A program made the translations under genes and the position numbers. Below are positions 40,311 to 50,171 of a stretch of 64,000 nt of DNA, one piece after another. The notes beneath the pieces were generated by a model. It did not search any database. It had not been told where the DNA came from and saw only the letters and a program-made list of their open reading frames with translations. Each line of letters opens with the position of its first letter. Position 1 is the stretch's first letter. The DNA comes from Photorhabdus thracensis (GTDB lineage Bacteria > Pseudomonadota > Gammaproteobacteria > Enterobacterales > Enterobacteriaceae), in the NCBI RefSeq assembly GCF_001010285.1, contig NZ_CP011104.1, forward strand, positions 1,550,001 through 1,614,000. The letters run 5' to 3'.

Positions 40311-40781
40311 ATGTCGATAACGCAAGTGACTCTGGAGGAAGCCCGCCAGCTAATTGGTAATTTTTTTATTTACCATATGCCTTTTAACCAGATATTAGGG
40401 CTTGAGCTGCTCCGGTTTGAACAGGATTACGCAGAAATACAGTTCCATAATCAAAGTAAGCTGGTAGGAAATACCGCACAGAAGATTTTACATGGCGGTG
40501 TGATTGCATCAGTGCTGGATGTCTGTGCCGGATTGGTCTGTGTCGGTAATGCCTTAGCCCGTATAACACCCATTCCACGAGAAGAATTAGAAAAGCGATT
40601 ATCTACAATGGGAACGATTGATTTGCGGGTGGATTATCTACGTCCTGGCCGTGGTGAAGTGTTTACGGCCACCAGCAGTATTATCCGCAATGGAAATAAA
40701 GTTTCTGTCGCCAGAGCTGAACTGCATAATGAGCAGAGAGCACATATCGCCAGTGTAACAGCGACTTACCTGGTCGGTTAG
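40311..40781 (+). CDS. yigI: YigI, hotdog-fold acyl-CoA thioesterase
   Basis: 156-aa single-hotdog 4HBT-family protein; [16 protein letters not shown] is the active-site helix with the conserved HGG...D pattern, and [11 protein letters not shown] forms the central strand. YigI of E. coli hydrolyses medium and long-chain acyl-CoAs. Its position between recQ and rarD matches E. coli. Confidence 0.9.
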   Translation: MSITQVTLEEARQLIGNFFIYHMPFNQILGLELLRFEQDYAEIQFHNQSKLVGNTAQKILHGGVIASVLDVCAGLVCVGNALARITPIPREELEKRLSTMGTIDLRVDYLRPGRGEVFTATSSIIRNGNKVSVARAELHNEQRAHIASVTATYLVG

Positions 40782-40900
40782 TCATATCATTTTAGATATT
40801 AATCCCTTGCGTAATATTCAGCCCGGTGACATATTATTTTCATGTTAACGGGCAGAAATCCATTACACTCTTTACACCTTTTTATTTACATTAGGACAAC

Positions 40901-41791
40901 ATGAATAAGCCACAAACTACCAAAGGCGTTCTGTACGCCTTCGGTGCCTGCTTTATTTGGGGAATCGCCCCAGTTTATTTTAAGTACATTCAGCAAGTAC
41001 CTGCCGACGAAATCCTGACGCATCGTATTATCTGGTCATTTTTCTTTATGTTGCTGCTGCTAACCGTGACGCGTCACTGGTCACAGGTATCCAACGTTTT
41101 TCGTCAACCTAAAAAAGTACTGCTACTGGCAGTGACGGCGACCATTGTTGCCTGTAACTGGCTGATTTATATCTGGGCAGTGAACCACGGTCATATGCTG
41201 GAAGCCAGCCTGGGTTATTTCATTAGTCCACTGGTTAACGTTTTGTTTGGTATGCTGTTTCTGAGTGAACGTTTCCGCCGGATGCAGTGGGCTGCCGTTG
41301 CGCTGGCCTTCACTGGCGTGTTAATCCAGTTATGGCAATTTGGTTCTGTCCCCATTATTGGGTTAAGTCTGGCCGTCACTTTCGCTCTGTATGCCCTGCT
41401 TCGTAAGAAGATGAATGTTGATGCTCAAACGGGTATGACGATTGAAACACTGTGGTTACTGCCGGTTGCAGCTATTTACCTGTTTGGGTTTGCCAACACC
41501 CCAACCAGCGATTTAAGCACCAACTCAACGACACTGAATTTACTGCTGGTTGCCGCAGGCATTATCACCACGGTTCCATTACTGTTATACACGGAAGCCG
41601 CTGCCCATTTGCGTCTATCTACGCTGGGTTTCTTCCAGTATGTCGGCCCAACGTTGATGTTCTTACTGGCAATACTGGTCTATGGCGAGCAAATAGGTAC
41701 AGACCGCCTGATTACTTTTGGCTTTATCTGGGCAGCATTAGTGCTGTTTACACTGGATGCGCTTTATACACAGCGCAGGTCGAAAAAATAA
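40901..41791 (+). CDS. rarD: RarD, EamA-family transporter
   Basis: 296-aa inner-membrane protein with about ten hydrophobic segments and two EamA repeats; starts MNKPQTTKGVLYAFGACFIW. RarD-type permeases are named for chloramphenicol sensitivity in Pseudomonas, and the natural substrate is uncertain. Ribosome site AGGACA precedes the ATG. It is followed 17 bases later by an acetyltransferase gene. Confidence 0.93.
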   Translation: MNKPQTTKGVLYAFGACFIWGIAPVYFKYIQQVPADEILTHRIIWSFFFMLLLLTVTRHWSQVSNVFRQPKKVLLLAVTATIVACNWLIYIWAVNHGHMLEASLGYFISPLVNVLFGMLFLSERFRRMQWAAVALAFTGVLIQLWQFGSVPIIGLSLAVTFALYALLRKKMNVDAQTGMTIETLWLLPVAAIYLFGFANTPTSDLSTNSTTLNLLLVAAGIITTVPLLLYTEAAAHLRLSTLGFFQYVGPTLMFLLAILVYGEQIGTDRLITFGFIWAALVLFTLDALYTQRRSKK

Positions 41792-41808
41792 CAGAATCAG
41801 TTTACGAC

Positions 41809-42276
41809 ATGGAAATAACCATCAGACTGGCTGAAATTGCAGAACAAGCTGCCCTTGAAGCACTCCAGTTACGTGCATCTCTCATGTGGGAAGAAGATCG
41901 GGAATTATTATTAGCCAATCCCCACACGATAGAACTCCCGATAGAACATATTGAAGTGGGGTATGTTTATATTGCGGAACAAGCTGGCGTCATTTTGGGT
42001 TTCAGTGTTGTATTACCACAATCTGATGGAGATGCTGAACTTGATGGATTATTTGTTGAACCCACTGTCTGGCATCAAGGTGTTGGCAGACAGTTATTGA
42101 AAACAGTACTGAATAACGTTCATACAGAAGGAGGAACATCATTGCGGGTGCTGGCTAATCCTCAAGCCGAAGGGTTTTATATTGCTCTTGGTTTTGAACG
42201 TTTAGGGGAAAAACGCGCTCAATTAGGGACAGCAATTTTTATGATAAAAGGAGTACACAATGAAAGTAAGATATAG
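41809..42276 (+). CDS. GNAT-family N-acetyltransferase
   Basis: 155 aa from ATG 41809 (MEITIRLAEIAEQAAL). The acetyl-CoA loop is WHQGVGRQLL preceded by ELDGLFVEP, and the C-terminal ANPQAEGFYIALGFERLG is the usual motif B. The substrate cannot be inferred. The open frame extends far upstream within rarD but without coding character. The 270 bases downstream (42277-42547) contain a small CCTAAGG/CCTTAGG inverted repeat and no gene I can support. Confidence 0.9.
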   Translation: MEITIRLAEIAEQAALEALQLRASLMWEEDRELLLANPHTIELPIEHIEVGYVYIAEQAGVILGFSVVLPQSDGDAELDGLFVEPTVWHQGVGRQLLKTVLNNVHTEGGTSLRVLANPQAEGFYIALGFERLGEKRAQLGTAIFMIKGVHNESKI

Positions 42277-42547
42277 AGTAAATTAATCATGCCTTAGTAT
42301 CTCCATTAATTACATGTTCAGTCAAAAACGCATACCTAAGGCACCTTAGGCTACTTAACCTCAGCTCTGCTTAAGAACAAAGATTTCAGAAGCACGTAGA
42401 TTCAGACTCGGTCTTATCGCTTGGAATGTAAATGTGCTGATTCTATGCGTTTCGTGCATTAACTCAAGTATTTTTATGCCGATAACGTATCAACAGTAAG
42501 TTTGTCAGACATTTGTTCAAGCTCAGTCCGGTGATTTTCATCACCTT

Positions 42548-42838
42548 TCACGGTCGATACTTATACTTCGGGGACTGTTCTGCCTGTCGCCGGATAAAAC
42601 CCTCTGGATCGGCGGTATCTCCCGCCTGTAATAAGTAGTTTAACACGCTTTTTAACTGTTCATCCGTATAGTAATTATACGCCAGCAGTATGACCAACTC
42701 TTGCAGCAGCTCCGCCATATCTCGCTGCCGGATATGCTTTTGCACCATTTCCAGTAGCGCGACCCGTTTATGCGTCAGGATTTCATCGTCCGGGATTACC
42801 GTCACATCTACCAGCGGGAATTTATTGGTGTCGCAGGC
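42548..42838 (-). pseudogene. Rpn-family recombination-promoting nuclease, fragment
   Basis: Reads NKFPLVDVTVIPDDEILTHK and then MVQKHIRQRDMAELL, LKSVLNYLLQAGDTADPEGF, the middle-to-late part of Rpn/Transposase_31 proteins (usual length about 300 aa). The PD-(D/E)XK nuclease N-terminal half is missing. The open phase extends only 3 codons farther. Photorhabdus-type genomes carry many such genes. Confidence 0.75.
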
Positions 42839-42921
42839 AAGCGAAGTTCAGATTAATCTACGTATTTGAGACTGCTGGCATTCAATAGAGCTATCTGAAT
42901 AAACCGTAGCAGAAGGTGAAA

Positions 42922-42965
42922 AATGAAAAAGTCCTAAATTCTATGGATTACAGAATTCAGGACTT
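42922..42965 (-). terminator. Intrinsic terminator downstream of corA
   Basis: A 14-bp stem (42929-42942 with 42952-42965, one mismatch) is followed on the minus strand by a T-rich run (A-rich at 42918-42930 as written). It lies 85 bases past the corA stop. Confidence 0.75.
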
Positions 42966-43049
42966 ATCAATAAGCTAGTTTCTGCGTGCAATCATGTGTA
43001 AAACTTTACCCACGGAAGTAACGCGACCAGTGATAACTTTTACTATATA

Positions 43050-44000
43050 TTACAACCAATTCTTCCGCTTAAAGTAAAGATACGGCGCAAGACCCGCCGC
43101 GATCATCAGCCCGATCGCACCCGGATAACCGAACGACCAATGAAGCTCCGGCATAAATTCAAAATTCATACCATAACTGGAAGCCACCAGCGTTGGGGGC
43201 AGGAATACCACAGATACCACCGAGAAGATTTTGATAATCCGGCTCTGTTCGATATTGATAAAACCCATTGCAGCCTGCATCAAGAAGTTAACTTTCTGAA
43301 ACAGGGATTCATTGTGTGGCAGCAGAGATTCGATATCCCGCAGAATTTCACGGGCCTGCTCAAGCTGGTCTCCCGGCAGACGGGCACGCCGCACCAGAAA
43401 GTTGAGCGCCCGCTGTGTATCCATAAGACACAAACGTACCTTCCAGCCGATATCTTCCTGTTCAGCAAGGCTGGACAGAGCGATATCAAACTCATCCCCC
43501 TGCTTCCCTTCCATAATGACCCGGCTCAGGGATTCCAGAACACTGTAAATATTTTCGATAACATCAGCCAACTGTTCGATTTTGGTTTCAAACAGATCCA
43601 TCAGTACTTCATAGGCATTACCATCAACCAATGTCTGATTACGGGCACGCATACGGTACAATCGGAATGCAGGGAGTTCACGCTCTCGCAATGTATAGAG
43701 ACGACCATCACGAATGGTAAATGCAACGGTTGCGTTGCCAGCATGGTCTTCCGCGTCTTCAAAGTAGAAGAACGAGTGAACGTGTATCCCGTCTTCATCT
43801 TCAAAAAAACGCGCCGACGCCTCAATGTCATCCAATTCCGGTCGGGTTGCCAGAATTTGGCCCAATTCATTTTGAACTTGAAGCCGATCTTGCTCTTCCG
43901 GTTCGACCAAATCTACCCACAAGGAGTCAGATAACTTTTCTCCCTCTTCAAACTCAAGACGGAGCAGGCGATTATTCTCTAACTTAAATGCGCTCAGCAT
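43050..44000 (-). CDS. corA: CorA, magnesium/cobalt/nickel transporter
   Basis: 316-aa pentameric channel. The cytoplasmic funnel domain leads to the pore helix and the signature [10 protein letters not shown] between the two C-terminal membrane segments. The tail ends KRKNWL, with the basic residues of the sphincter. The start is [20 protein letters not shown]. It sits 95 bases downstream of uvrD and has its own terminator. Confidence 0.97.
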   Translation of the reverse strand: MLSAFKLENNRLLRLEFEEGEKLSDSLWVDLVEPEEQDRLQVQNELGQILATRPELDDIEASARFFEDEDGIHVHSFFYFEDAEDHAGNATVAFTIRDGRLYTLRERELPAFRLYRMRARNQTLVDGNAYEVLMDLFETKIEQLADVIENIYSVLESLSRVIMEGKQGDEFDIALSSLAEQEDIGWKVRLCLMDTQRALNFLVRRARLPGDQLEQAREILRDIESLLPHNESLFQKVNFLMQAAMGFINIEQSRIIKIFSVVSVVFLPPTLVASSYGMNFEFMPELHWSFGYPGAIGLMIAAGLAPYLYFKRKNWL

Positions 44001-44095
44001 GTATCATAAGTCTCCTTTACTCCCTACGTGATCGTAAGGCGCGAATGTTACGCTTAGAGGAAAAAGCCTGTCAACATTCAACCTGGATATTATTT

Positions 44096-46258
44096 TCAGA
44101 CCGTTTCAAGCCGGGCATAAGCAGCAACCAGCCACTTAATCCCTTCCCCATGAAACGCAATTTGCAGCCGGCTATGTTCACCACTCCCCTCCATATTGAC
44201 AATGGTTCCTTCACCAAATTTAGGATGACGAACACGTTGTCCAAGGGCATAACCGCTATCATTGGCACTGACTGGCGTACCTAACCGACTATGGTTGACT
44301 GGACGAGATACTGTCGCACGTAACCGGACTTCTTCAATACATTCTGGCGGCAGTTCCCTAATAAAGCGAGATGGCCGATGATAAACTTCTTTACCATATA
44401 AACGGCGGCTTTCTGCATAAGTGATTGTCAGCTTGTCCATTGCACGTGTCAGGCCAACATAAGCCAGTCGACGCTCCTCTTCCAGACGCCCGCCTTCTTC
44501 AATCGACATCTGACTTGGGAACATGCCTTCTTCCATTCCAACAATAAATACCTGTGGGAATTCCAACCCTTTGGCTGAATGCAATGTCATCAGTTGCACA
44601 GAATCCTGATAAGCATCAGCCTGACCTTCTCCAGATTCTAGCGCTGCATGAGAAAGAAATGCCTGTAATGGCATCAGATCTTCGTCCTCATCCTGATAAC
44701 TGAACTGGCGGGTCGCAGTGACGAGTTCCTCAAGGTTTTCAATACGTGCCTGGGCTTTTTCACCTTTTTCCTGCTGGTACATCGCACGCAGGCCAGAATC
44801 GCGGATAACTCTGTCAGTCTGCACATGTAACGGCATATCACCAGTTTCTGTCGATAGTGCTTCTATCAGTTCAATAAAACGCTGTAAGGAAGAAGCGGCC
44901 CGACCCGCCAGCACTTTCTCCTGAAGCAATATTTGACAGCACTCCCACAACGTCTCCTGCCGTTCACGGGCAGCCTGGCGCACTATATCCAACGTTCTGT
45001 CACCGATGCCACGGGTAGGTGTATTCACCACCCGTTCAAACGCCGCATCATCATTACGGTTAGCAATCAAGCGCAGGTAAGCTAACGCATCTTTAATTTC
45101 CTGACGTTCAAAGAACCGCTGACCACCATAAATACGATACGGCATTGATGCCTGTAACAACGCTTCTTCCAGTACACGGGACTGGGCATTGCTGCGGTAA
45201 AGTATGGCGCAGCTTTTCAGTGCACCGCCATTTTCAAGCCAGCTTTTAATCCGACTAACCACATAACGGGCTTCATCAAGCTCATTAAATGCACAATACA
45301 GGGAAATCGGTTCACCTTCTACACCGTCAGTCCACAAATTCTTGCCCAGGCGATCACTGTTATTGGCAATCAGTGTATTGGCAACTTTCAGAATATTACT
45401 GGTGGAACGGTAATTTTGCTCCAAACGGATAGTTTCTGCGCCGGAGAAGTCTTTCAGGAAACGCTGAATATTCTCAACCTGTGCCCCACGCCAGCCATAA
45501 ATAGATTGATCATCATCCCCGACAATCATCACTTTACCCGTTTCCCCCGCCAACAGGTGGATCCAGGCATATTGAATGCTGTTGGTGTCCTGAAACTCGT
45601 CTACCAGAATATTGGTAAAGCGGCCACGGTAATGTTGCAGGATCTGCGGTTTATTCAGCCACAGTTCATGAGCTCGCAGCAGCAGCTCTGCAAAGTCTAC
45701 CAATCCCGCGCGATCACACGCCTCTTGGTAAGCCTGATAAATTTTCTGCCACGTCGCCTCAACAGGGTTGCCATAACTTTCAATATGCTGTGGCCGTAAC
45801 CCTTCATCTTTTTTACCATTGATGTACCACATACCCTGACGAGCCGGCCATTGTTTATCATCCAGATTCATCGCCTTGATAATGCGTTTGAGCAGACGAT
45901 GCTGATCTTCGCTATCAAGAATCTGAAAATCCTGCGGCAAATTGGCATCCAAATGATGCGCCCGTAGCAAACGATGAGCCAGACCGTGAAACGTACCAAT
46001 CCACATTCCACCCTGGCTAGTACCAATCAGGTTTTCAATCCGGTGGCGCATTTCCGCAGCCGCCTTATTGGTAAAGGTCACGGCCATGATGGAAAATGGC
46101 GAAGCATTCTCCACCGACAACAACCAGGCAATCCGGTGTACCAGAACCCGGGTTTTACCACTCCCTGCTCCGGCCAGCACCAACATGTTTGTCCGCGGAG
46201 CAGCTACGGCTTCACGTTGTTTGTCATTCAGACTTTCGAGCAGATAGGAGATGTCCAT
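44096..46258 (-). CDS. uvrD: UvrD, DNA helicase II
   Basis: SF1A 3'-5' helicase of mismatch and nucleotide-excision repair (720 aa). Walker A is AGAGSGKTR, motif II DEFQDTN, motif III GDDDQSIYGWRGA, motif VI VGLTRAMD. I chose the ATG at 46258 (MDISYLLESLNDKQ) over one 4 codons upstream by family alignment. A LexA box lies 38 bases before the start, so SOS induction is expected. Confidence 0.97.
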   Translation of the reverse strand: MDISYLLESLNDKQREAVAAPRTNMLVLAGAGSGKTRVLVHRIAWLLSVENASPFSIMAVTFTNKAAAEMRHRIENLIGTSQGGMWIGTFHGLAHRLLRAHHLDANLPQDFQILDSEDQHRLLKRIIKAMNLDDKQWPARQGMWYINGKKDEGLRPQHIESYGNPVEATWQKIYQAYQEACDRAGLVDFAELLLRAHELWLNKPQILQHYRGRFTNILVDEFQDTNSIQYAWIHLLAGETGKVMIVGDDDQSIYGWRGAQVENIQRFLKDFSGAETIRLEQNYRSTSNILKVANTLIANNSDRLGKNLWTDGVEGEPISLYCAFNELDEARYVVSRIKSWLENGGALKSCAILYRSNAQSRVLEEALLQASMPYRIYGGQRFFERQEIKDALAYLRLIANRNDDAAFERVVNTPTRGIGDRTLDIVRQAARERQETLWECCQILLQEKVLAGRAASSLQRFIELIEALSTETGDMPLHVQTDRVIRDSGLRAMYQQEKGEKAQARIENLEELVTATRQFSYQDEDEDLMPLQAFLSHAALESGEGQADAYQDSVQLMTLHSAKGLEFPQVFIVGMEEGMFPSQMSIEEGGRLEEERRLAYVGLTRAMDKLTITYAESRRLYGKEVYHRPSRFIRELPPECIEEVRLRATVSRPVNHSRLGTPVSANDSGYALGQRVRHPKFGEGTIVNMEGSGEHSRLQIAFHGEGIKWLVAAYARLETV

Positions 46259-46295
46259 AGTTACCATCAATTGATTAAACAGCGACCACAGCCTG

Positions 46296-46311
46296 CTGTG
46301 TTTTTATACAG
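46296..46311. promoter_or_regulatory. LexA (SOS) box before uvrD
   Basis: CTGTGTTTTTATACAG fits the CTGT-N8-ACAG consensus exactly and lies between uvrD and yigB. E. coli uvrD is a known LexA target, which supports the call. Confidence 0.85.
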
Positions 46312-46324
46312 AATAATTTCATGA

Positions 46325-47041
46325 TTATATCAATGCTGTCAAAGAAGCCAAATTGTAAATCTCAATGTGCGGCAACAGGCGGCTCTCAATCGTCTGTAAT
46401 AGTTTTTTATTTTCTGTATTCATCCAGCAAGCCTGCATACCACTACGAAGTGCCCCTTCCACATCAGTATTCAGATCATCACCAATATGCAAAATTTTTC
46501 CAAGTGGTAAACCCAAGCGCTCTGCTGCCAGACGGTACATATCACTATGAGGTTTTGCGCGCCCATCAGGGCCAGCTTTCAGCACAAATTTGAAATAAGG
46601 AGCAAGACCACAGGCCGCCGGTTCCGCATTACCGTTGGTAATGGCGACCAATGGCATCTGTTCAGCAAGCGCAGCAAGGGTTTTATGTGTTGATTCCGGC
46701 ACATCAATCCGGCTACGCCAGTGGGAGAAATGGGCCATGATATCATCCGCGCCCCGGCAGGCATCTTCACGACTAAAACCATAATGGCAAAACATCAGCT
46801 TTGCAGACTGCCAACGCCACAAGGTCATGTCATGGCAGATTTCAGGATCTTGCTCAAATATCACTTCACGGAAAGCATACAGATCCTGACGATCAAGGTG
46901 ACTGAACTTAGGATCATATTGCCGTATAAAATTCAGCACCTCTTCTTCCGTCTTATCTAGCACTGGACGATTGTCATAAAGGGTATCATCCAGATCAAAT
47001 GTCATTGCTGAGACTGGCGCAAGAGGCCGGTAAAAACGCAT
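46325..47041 (-). CDS. yigB: YigB, HAD-family FMN phosphatase
   Basis: 238-aa HAD phosphatase with motif I TFDLDDTLYDN, a threonine/lysine middle (AITNGN...KPHSDMY) and motif IV HIGDDLNTDVEGAL. YigB of E. coli dephosphorylates FMN and the riboflavin precursor ARPP. Its ATG overlaps the xerC stop by one base, the conserved dapF-DUF484-xerC-yigB operon. Confidence 0.93.
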   Translation of the reverse strand: MRFYRPLAPVSAMTFDLDDTLYDNRPVLDKTEEEVLNFIRQYDPKFSHLDRQDLYAFREVIFEQDPEICHDMTLWRWQSAKLMFCHYGFSREDACRGADDIMAHFSHWRSRIDVPESTHKTLAALAEQMPLVAITNGNAEPAACGLAPYFKFVLKAGPDGRAKPHSDMYRLAAERLGLPLGKILHIGDDLNTDVEGALRSGMQACWMNTENKKLLQTIESRLLPHIEIYNLASLTALI

Positions 47042-47952
47042 TACGATTTCCCCCGTTTGGCTCTGGGATGGGCCACATCATACACTTTTGCCAAATGCTG
47101 GAAATCCAGATGGGTATAGATTTGTGTGCTGGATAAACTGGCGTGACCAAGCAGTTCCTGAACTGCACGCAAATCACCACTGGATTCCAGAATGTGTGTG
47201 GCAAAAGAGTGGCGCAATTTATGCGGATGAATATGGCTGCTCATCCCTTGACGAATTCCCCACTGCGCAAATCGCTTCTGTACATTACGGGTTGATATCC
47301 GCCGTCCGCTGTTTGAAATAAAAACCGCATTATCCTCCGGTTCGAACAGTTCCCGCATCTCCAGCCAGCGATTAAGCCATTCAACAGCAGTCTGCCCCAA
47401 AGGGATCTTCCGCTCTTTACTGCCTTTACCTGAAACCCATACTTCCCCGCTTTCAAGATCCAGATGCTGGCAATCAAGGCCCACCAGCTCTGACAAACGC
47501 AATCCAGCACCATACATTACTTCAAGCATCGTCCGGTCACGCGCTGATAATGGATCATTGAAATTGATGTTCAGCAGTTGATCCACTTCATCCACATCAA
47601 TATTTTTCGGTAAATGTCGCTTGGTTCCCGGCGTACTGATGGTCTTTGCCGGATTAACAGCAATCTCGCCCTGAGTTACCTGCCAATCAAGGAAACTACG
47701 CAGAGAAGATAAGCGCAAAGCCAGGTTAGCCGACTGTAAGCCAGCACGACGGCTACGTGTTACCAACATTCTGATTTTCGCAGGATCAAGATCTTTCCAT
47801 TGCCTGATACCTATTTCTAAAACCATCCCAGCTAATGTCGAAAGCTGGCGACGGTAATTAGTGATAGTCACCGGACTTAGCCGGCGCTCGACCCTGAGAT
47901 ACCGCAAAAATGCCTCAACCGGCTCCAGTAACAGCTCAATTCCCTGCGTCAT
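47041..47952 (-). CDS. xerC: XerC, site-specific tyrosine recombinase
   Basis: Resolves chromosome dimers at dif together with XerD. N-terminal SAM-like core-binding domain is followed by a catalytic domain with the R-K-H-R-H-Y set visible in [34 protein letters not shown] and TQIYTHLD. Length is 303 aa. It overlaps yigB and the upstream DUF484 gene by 1 and 4 bases. Confidence 0.97.
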   Translation of the reverse strand: MTQGIELLLEPVEAFLRYLRVERRLSPVTITNYRRQLSTLAGMVLEIGIRQWKDLDPAKIRMLVTRSRRAGLQSANLALRLSSLRSFLDWQVTQGEIAVNPAKTISTPGTKRHLPKNIDVDEVDQLLNINFNDPLSARDRTMLEVMYGAGLRLSELVGLDCQHLDLESGEVWVSGKGSKERKIPLGQTAVEWLNRWLEMRELFEPEDNAVFISNSGRRISTRNVQKRFAQWGIRQGMSSHIHPHKLRHSFATHILESSGDLRAVQELLGHASLSSTQIYTHLDFQHLAKVYDVAHPRAKRGKS

Positions 47953-48653
47953 ATCTGTTTAATCCAACGAGACAGTATATCCGGCAGTAATTTAGCCAGA
48001 TGATCAAGTATGTCAGTTCCCATGCCGTCTTGATAATGCTGATAATTACGACTGTTAAATATCATCATACCCAGCTCTCCCCGAGTTCCCAGCAGAGATA
48101 TAGCAACCGAACCGACATGACGAACCTGTGGTAACAACAATAAAATTTCCGGCCCGTTCAACATACCGAGATAGTGGTCACTATTACCAAAACGATGAAT
48201 ACGGATTGGCTCAAAAGCATTGCGGGAAAGCGCTAAATCAGACGCATTAAGCGGTGCACCAATATGCCATTTATCACTGAAAAGACGGATATTAGCGCTA
48301 TTTAACCCCAGATTCTTAGCCCATGAATTCAATCGACTAAGCATATCTTGCAAACTCTCTGCCGCCGCTAAATCAACAAGCAGTTTAAGCAACTGCTCGA
48401 AAAGTTGCTCATTCACTCTAGCCTGTTCCATTAGCAGGGTTATATTTTCTTCCAGATAAGTAATGTGTGTTCTCTGGCGATTCATATACCATTCAACCAG
48501 AGAAACCGTCTCTCTTATCGGGTGAGGAACCCGTATCTGTTCAACGACACGTGCATTGCGGATAAAGAAATTGGGGTTTTCCAACAAATAATCCACAACA
48601 GTTTGATCATTGAGTGTACCAGCGATGTTTAACTGCTCTTCTTTTTTCTCCAT
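47949..48653 (-). CDS. yigA: DUF484-family (YigA) protein
   Basis: 234-aa cytoplasmic protein of the DUF484 family, GAF-like in fold, of unknown biochemical role. The N-terminal block [20 protein letters not shown] is characteristic. It is always found between dapF and xerC in enterobacteria, as here. It is 33 bases after dapF. Confidence 0.9.
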   Translation of the reverse strand: MEKKEEQLNIAGTLNDQTVVDYLLENPNFFIRNARVVEQIRVPHPIRETVSLVEWYMNRQRTHITYLEENITLLMEQARVNEQLFEQLLKLLVDLAAAESLQDMLSRLNSWAKNLGLNSANIRLFSDKWHIGAPLNASDLALSRNAFEPIRIHRFGNSDHYLGMLNGPEILLLLPQVRHVGSVAISLLGTRGELGMMIFNSRNYQHYQDGMGTDILDHLAKLLPDILSRWIKQI

Positions 48654-48686
48654 CTTCCGATGCCCCGCAGTTCAAAACAAAATCGA

Positions 48687-49511
48687 TTACAGATGAATTG
48701 TGCCATCATAAACATGCGTCGCCGGCCCAGTCATATAGAGAGGTTTGCCCGGCCCTTCCCAACAGATAAACAGTGAACCTCCCGGCAAGTCTACCTGAAC
48801 ATGACTGTCGAGCAGTTGCTGTTGAATGCCGACGGCTACCGCTGCACAAGCACCACTGCCACAAGCCTGAGTTTCCCCAACACCACGTTCATAAACCCGT
48901 AAGCAAATATGACCACGGTTTAAAATTTGCATGAAACCAATATTAGCCCGTTCAGGAAATCTTTCATGGCTTTCCAGAGCTGGCCCCAGAATTTCCACTT
49001 CAGCAGTTTCCACATCTGCCACCTGAATCACACAATGAGGATTCCCCATGGAAATCACACCACAAAGAACCGTTCTTTCTACCACTCTTAAAATATAGGT
49101 TTTTTCTGCCTTTAACGCGCGAAATGGCACAAGATGTGGCTCAAATTCAGGTTCCCCCATATTCACGCAAACCTGATCATCATTGGTAATACTCAATACC
49201 ATACGTCCCGACTGAGTACTAACTTTAATATCACGCTTATTAATCAATCCCTTAAGGCGGACAAAACGGGCAAAACAACGCGCCCCATTGCCACACTGTG
49301 CCACTTCACTGCCATCAGCATTAAAAATGCGATAGTGAAAATCCAAATCCGGATCATAAGGTGCTTCAACAACTAACAGCTGATCGAAGCCCACACCAGT
49401 ATGCCTGTCAGCCAAACGGCAGATCAGTTCTGGTGAGAAATAAACATTTTGGGTCACAGCATCAACGACCATAAAGTCATTACCAAGACCATGCATTTTG
49501 GAGAACTGCAT
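48687..49511 (-). CDS. dapF: DapF, diaminopimelate epimerase
   Basis: Converts LL- to meso-diaminopimelate for lysine and peptidoglycan synthesis. The two catalytic cysteines lie in [10 protein letters not shown] and [12 protein letters not shown] chose ATG 49511 ([13 protein letters not shown]), giving 274 aa. The frame extends 9 codons farther. It follows lptM by 47 bases. Confidence 0.97.
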   Translation of the reverse strand: MQFSKMHGLGNDFMVVDAVTQNVYFSPELICRLADRHTGVGFDQLLVVEAPYDPDLDFHYRIFNADGSEVAQCGNGARCFARFVRLKGLINKRDIKVSTQSGRMVLSITNDDQVCVNMGEPEFEPHLVPFRALKAEKTYILRVVERTVLCGVISMGNPHCVIQVADVETAEVEILGPALESHERFPERANIGFMQILNRGHICLRVYERGVGETQACGSGACAAVAVGIQQQLLDSHVQVDLPGGSLFICWEGPGKPLYMTGPATHVYDGTIHL

Positions 49512-49558
49512 ATAATGCTCCACCGTAAGCCGCAGCACGAACTACCAGCTTATTTCGC

Positions 49559-49744
49559 TTATTTCTGAGCGGTGCTATCCACTTTCTGCCCTTGTTGCAC
49601 AGTCTTCACGGGAGTCTGAGCCATGGTCGTCGTCTTCTCTGCCGATGGTTGTTCTGGAGGAAAATAGAGCGGGCCTTTTAGTCCACAGCCGGAAAGTATA
49701 AATAAAGTTATAATAGCCAGAAACCCGCGTAATTTTTTCTTCAT
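49559..49744 (-). CDS. lptM: LptM (YifL), LPS-assembly lipoprotein
   Basis: 61-aa outer-membrane lipoprotein that stabilises the LptDE translocon. The signal peptide ends in lipobox LSGC with acylated Cys at residue 20, followed by the conserved GLKGPLYFPPE. Divergent from cyaY with about 78 bases between starts. It is the first gene of the leftward dapF group. Confidence 0.93.
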   Translation of the reverse strand: MKKKLRGFLAIITLFILSGCGLKGPLYFPPEQPSAEKTTTMAQTPVKTVQQGQKVDSTAQK

Positions 49745-49822
49745 TGCATTAATGCCTGTAATTCATACGTCAATATTCTCTATAATCGCAGTTAGGCCCC
49801 GAAAAGCAAATAGGAATTGAAG

Positions 49823-50143
49823 ATGAACGACAGTGAATTTCATCAGTTAGCTGACCAACTGATGCTTTATATCGAAGAGCAACTGGATAATTATGATGGC
49901 AATGCTGATATCGACTGTGAAACCAATGGCGGTGTCATGACCCTGAGCTTTGATAATGACAGCAAAATTATTATCAATCGTCAGGAACCTTTCCATCAAA
50001 TCTGGCTGGCAACCAAAAACGGTGGTTACCATTTTGACTATAAAGAGGGTCAGTGGATTTGTGACCGTAGCAATGGCAATTTCCTGACCATGTTGGCGCG
50101 ATCCATCACAGAACAGAGTGGTGAACTGTTCAATTTTTATTGA
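49823..50143 (+). CDS. cyaY: CyaY, bacterial frataxin
   Basis: Iron-binding regulator of iron-sulfur cluster assembly (106 aa from ATG 49823). The acidic first helix and strand ([12 protein letters not shown]) and the HQIWLA and GGYHFDY strands are typical. A TTG two codons upstream is possible but the ATG has the better family match. It converges on cyaA with only 28 bases between the stops. Confidence 0.95.
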   Translation: MNDSEFHQLADQLMLYIEEQLDNYDGNADIDCETNGGVMTLSFDNDSKIIINRQEPFHQIWLATKNGGYHFDYKEGQWICDRSNGNFLTMLARSITEQSGELFNFY

Positions 50144-50150
50144 TTGAACC

Positions 50151-50169
50151 TACCCCGCGCAGCGGGGTA
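50151..50169. terminator. Hairpin between convergent cyaY and cyaA
   Basis: TACCCCGCGCAGCGGGGTA is a near-perfect palindrome filling the 28-base gap between the two convergent genes. It is a probable shared, T-poor terminator. Confidence 0.55.
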
Positions 50170-50171
50170 AA

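Noticed and set aside
42334-42350. CCTAAGG/CCTTAGG inverted repeat after the acetyltransferase gene as a terminator
   Set aside because: The loop is two bases and no T run follows, so it cannot be called.
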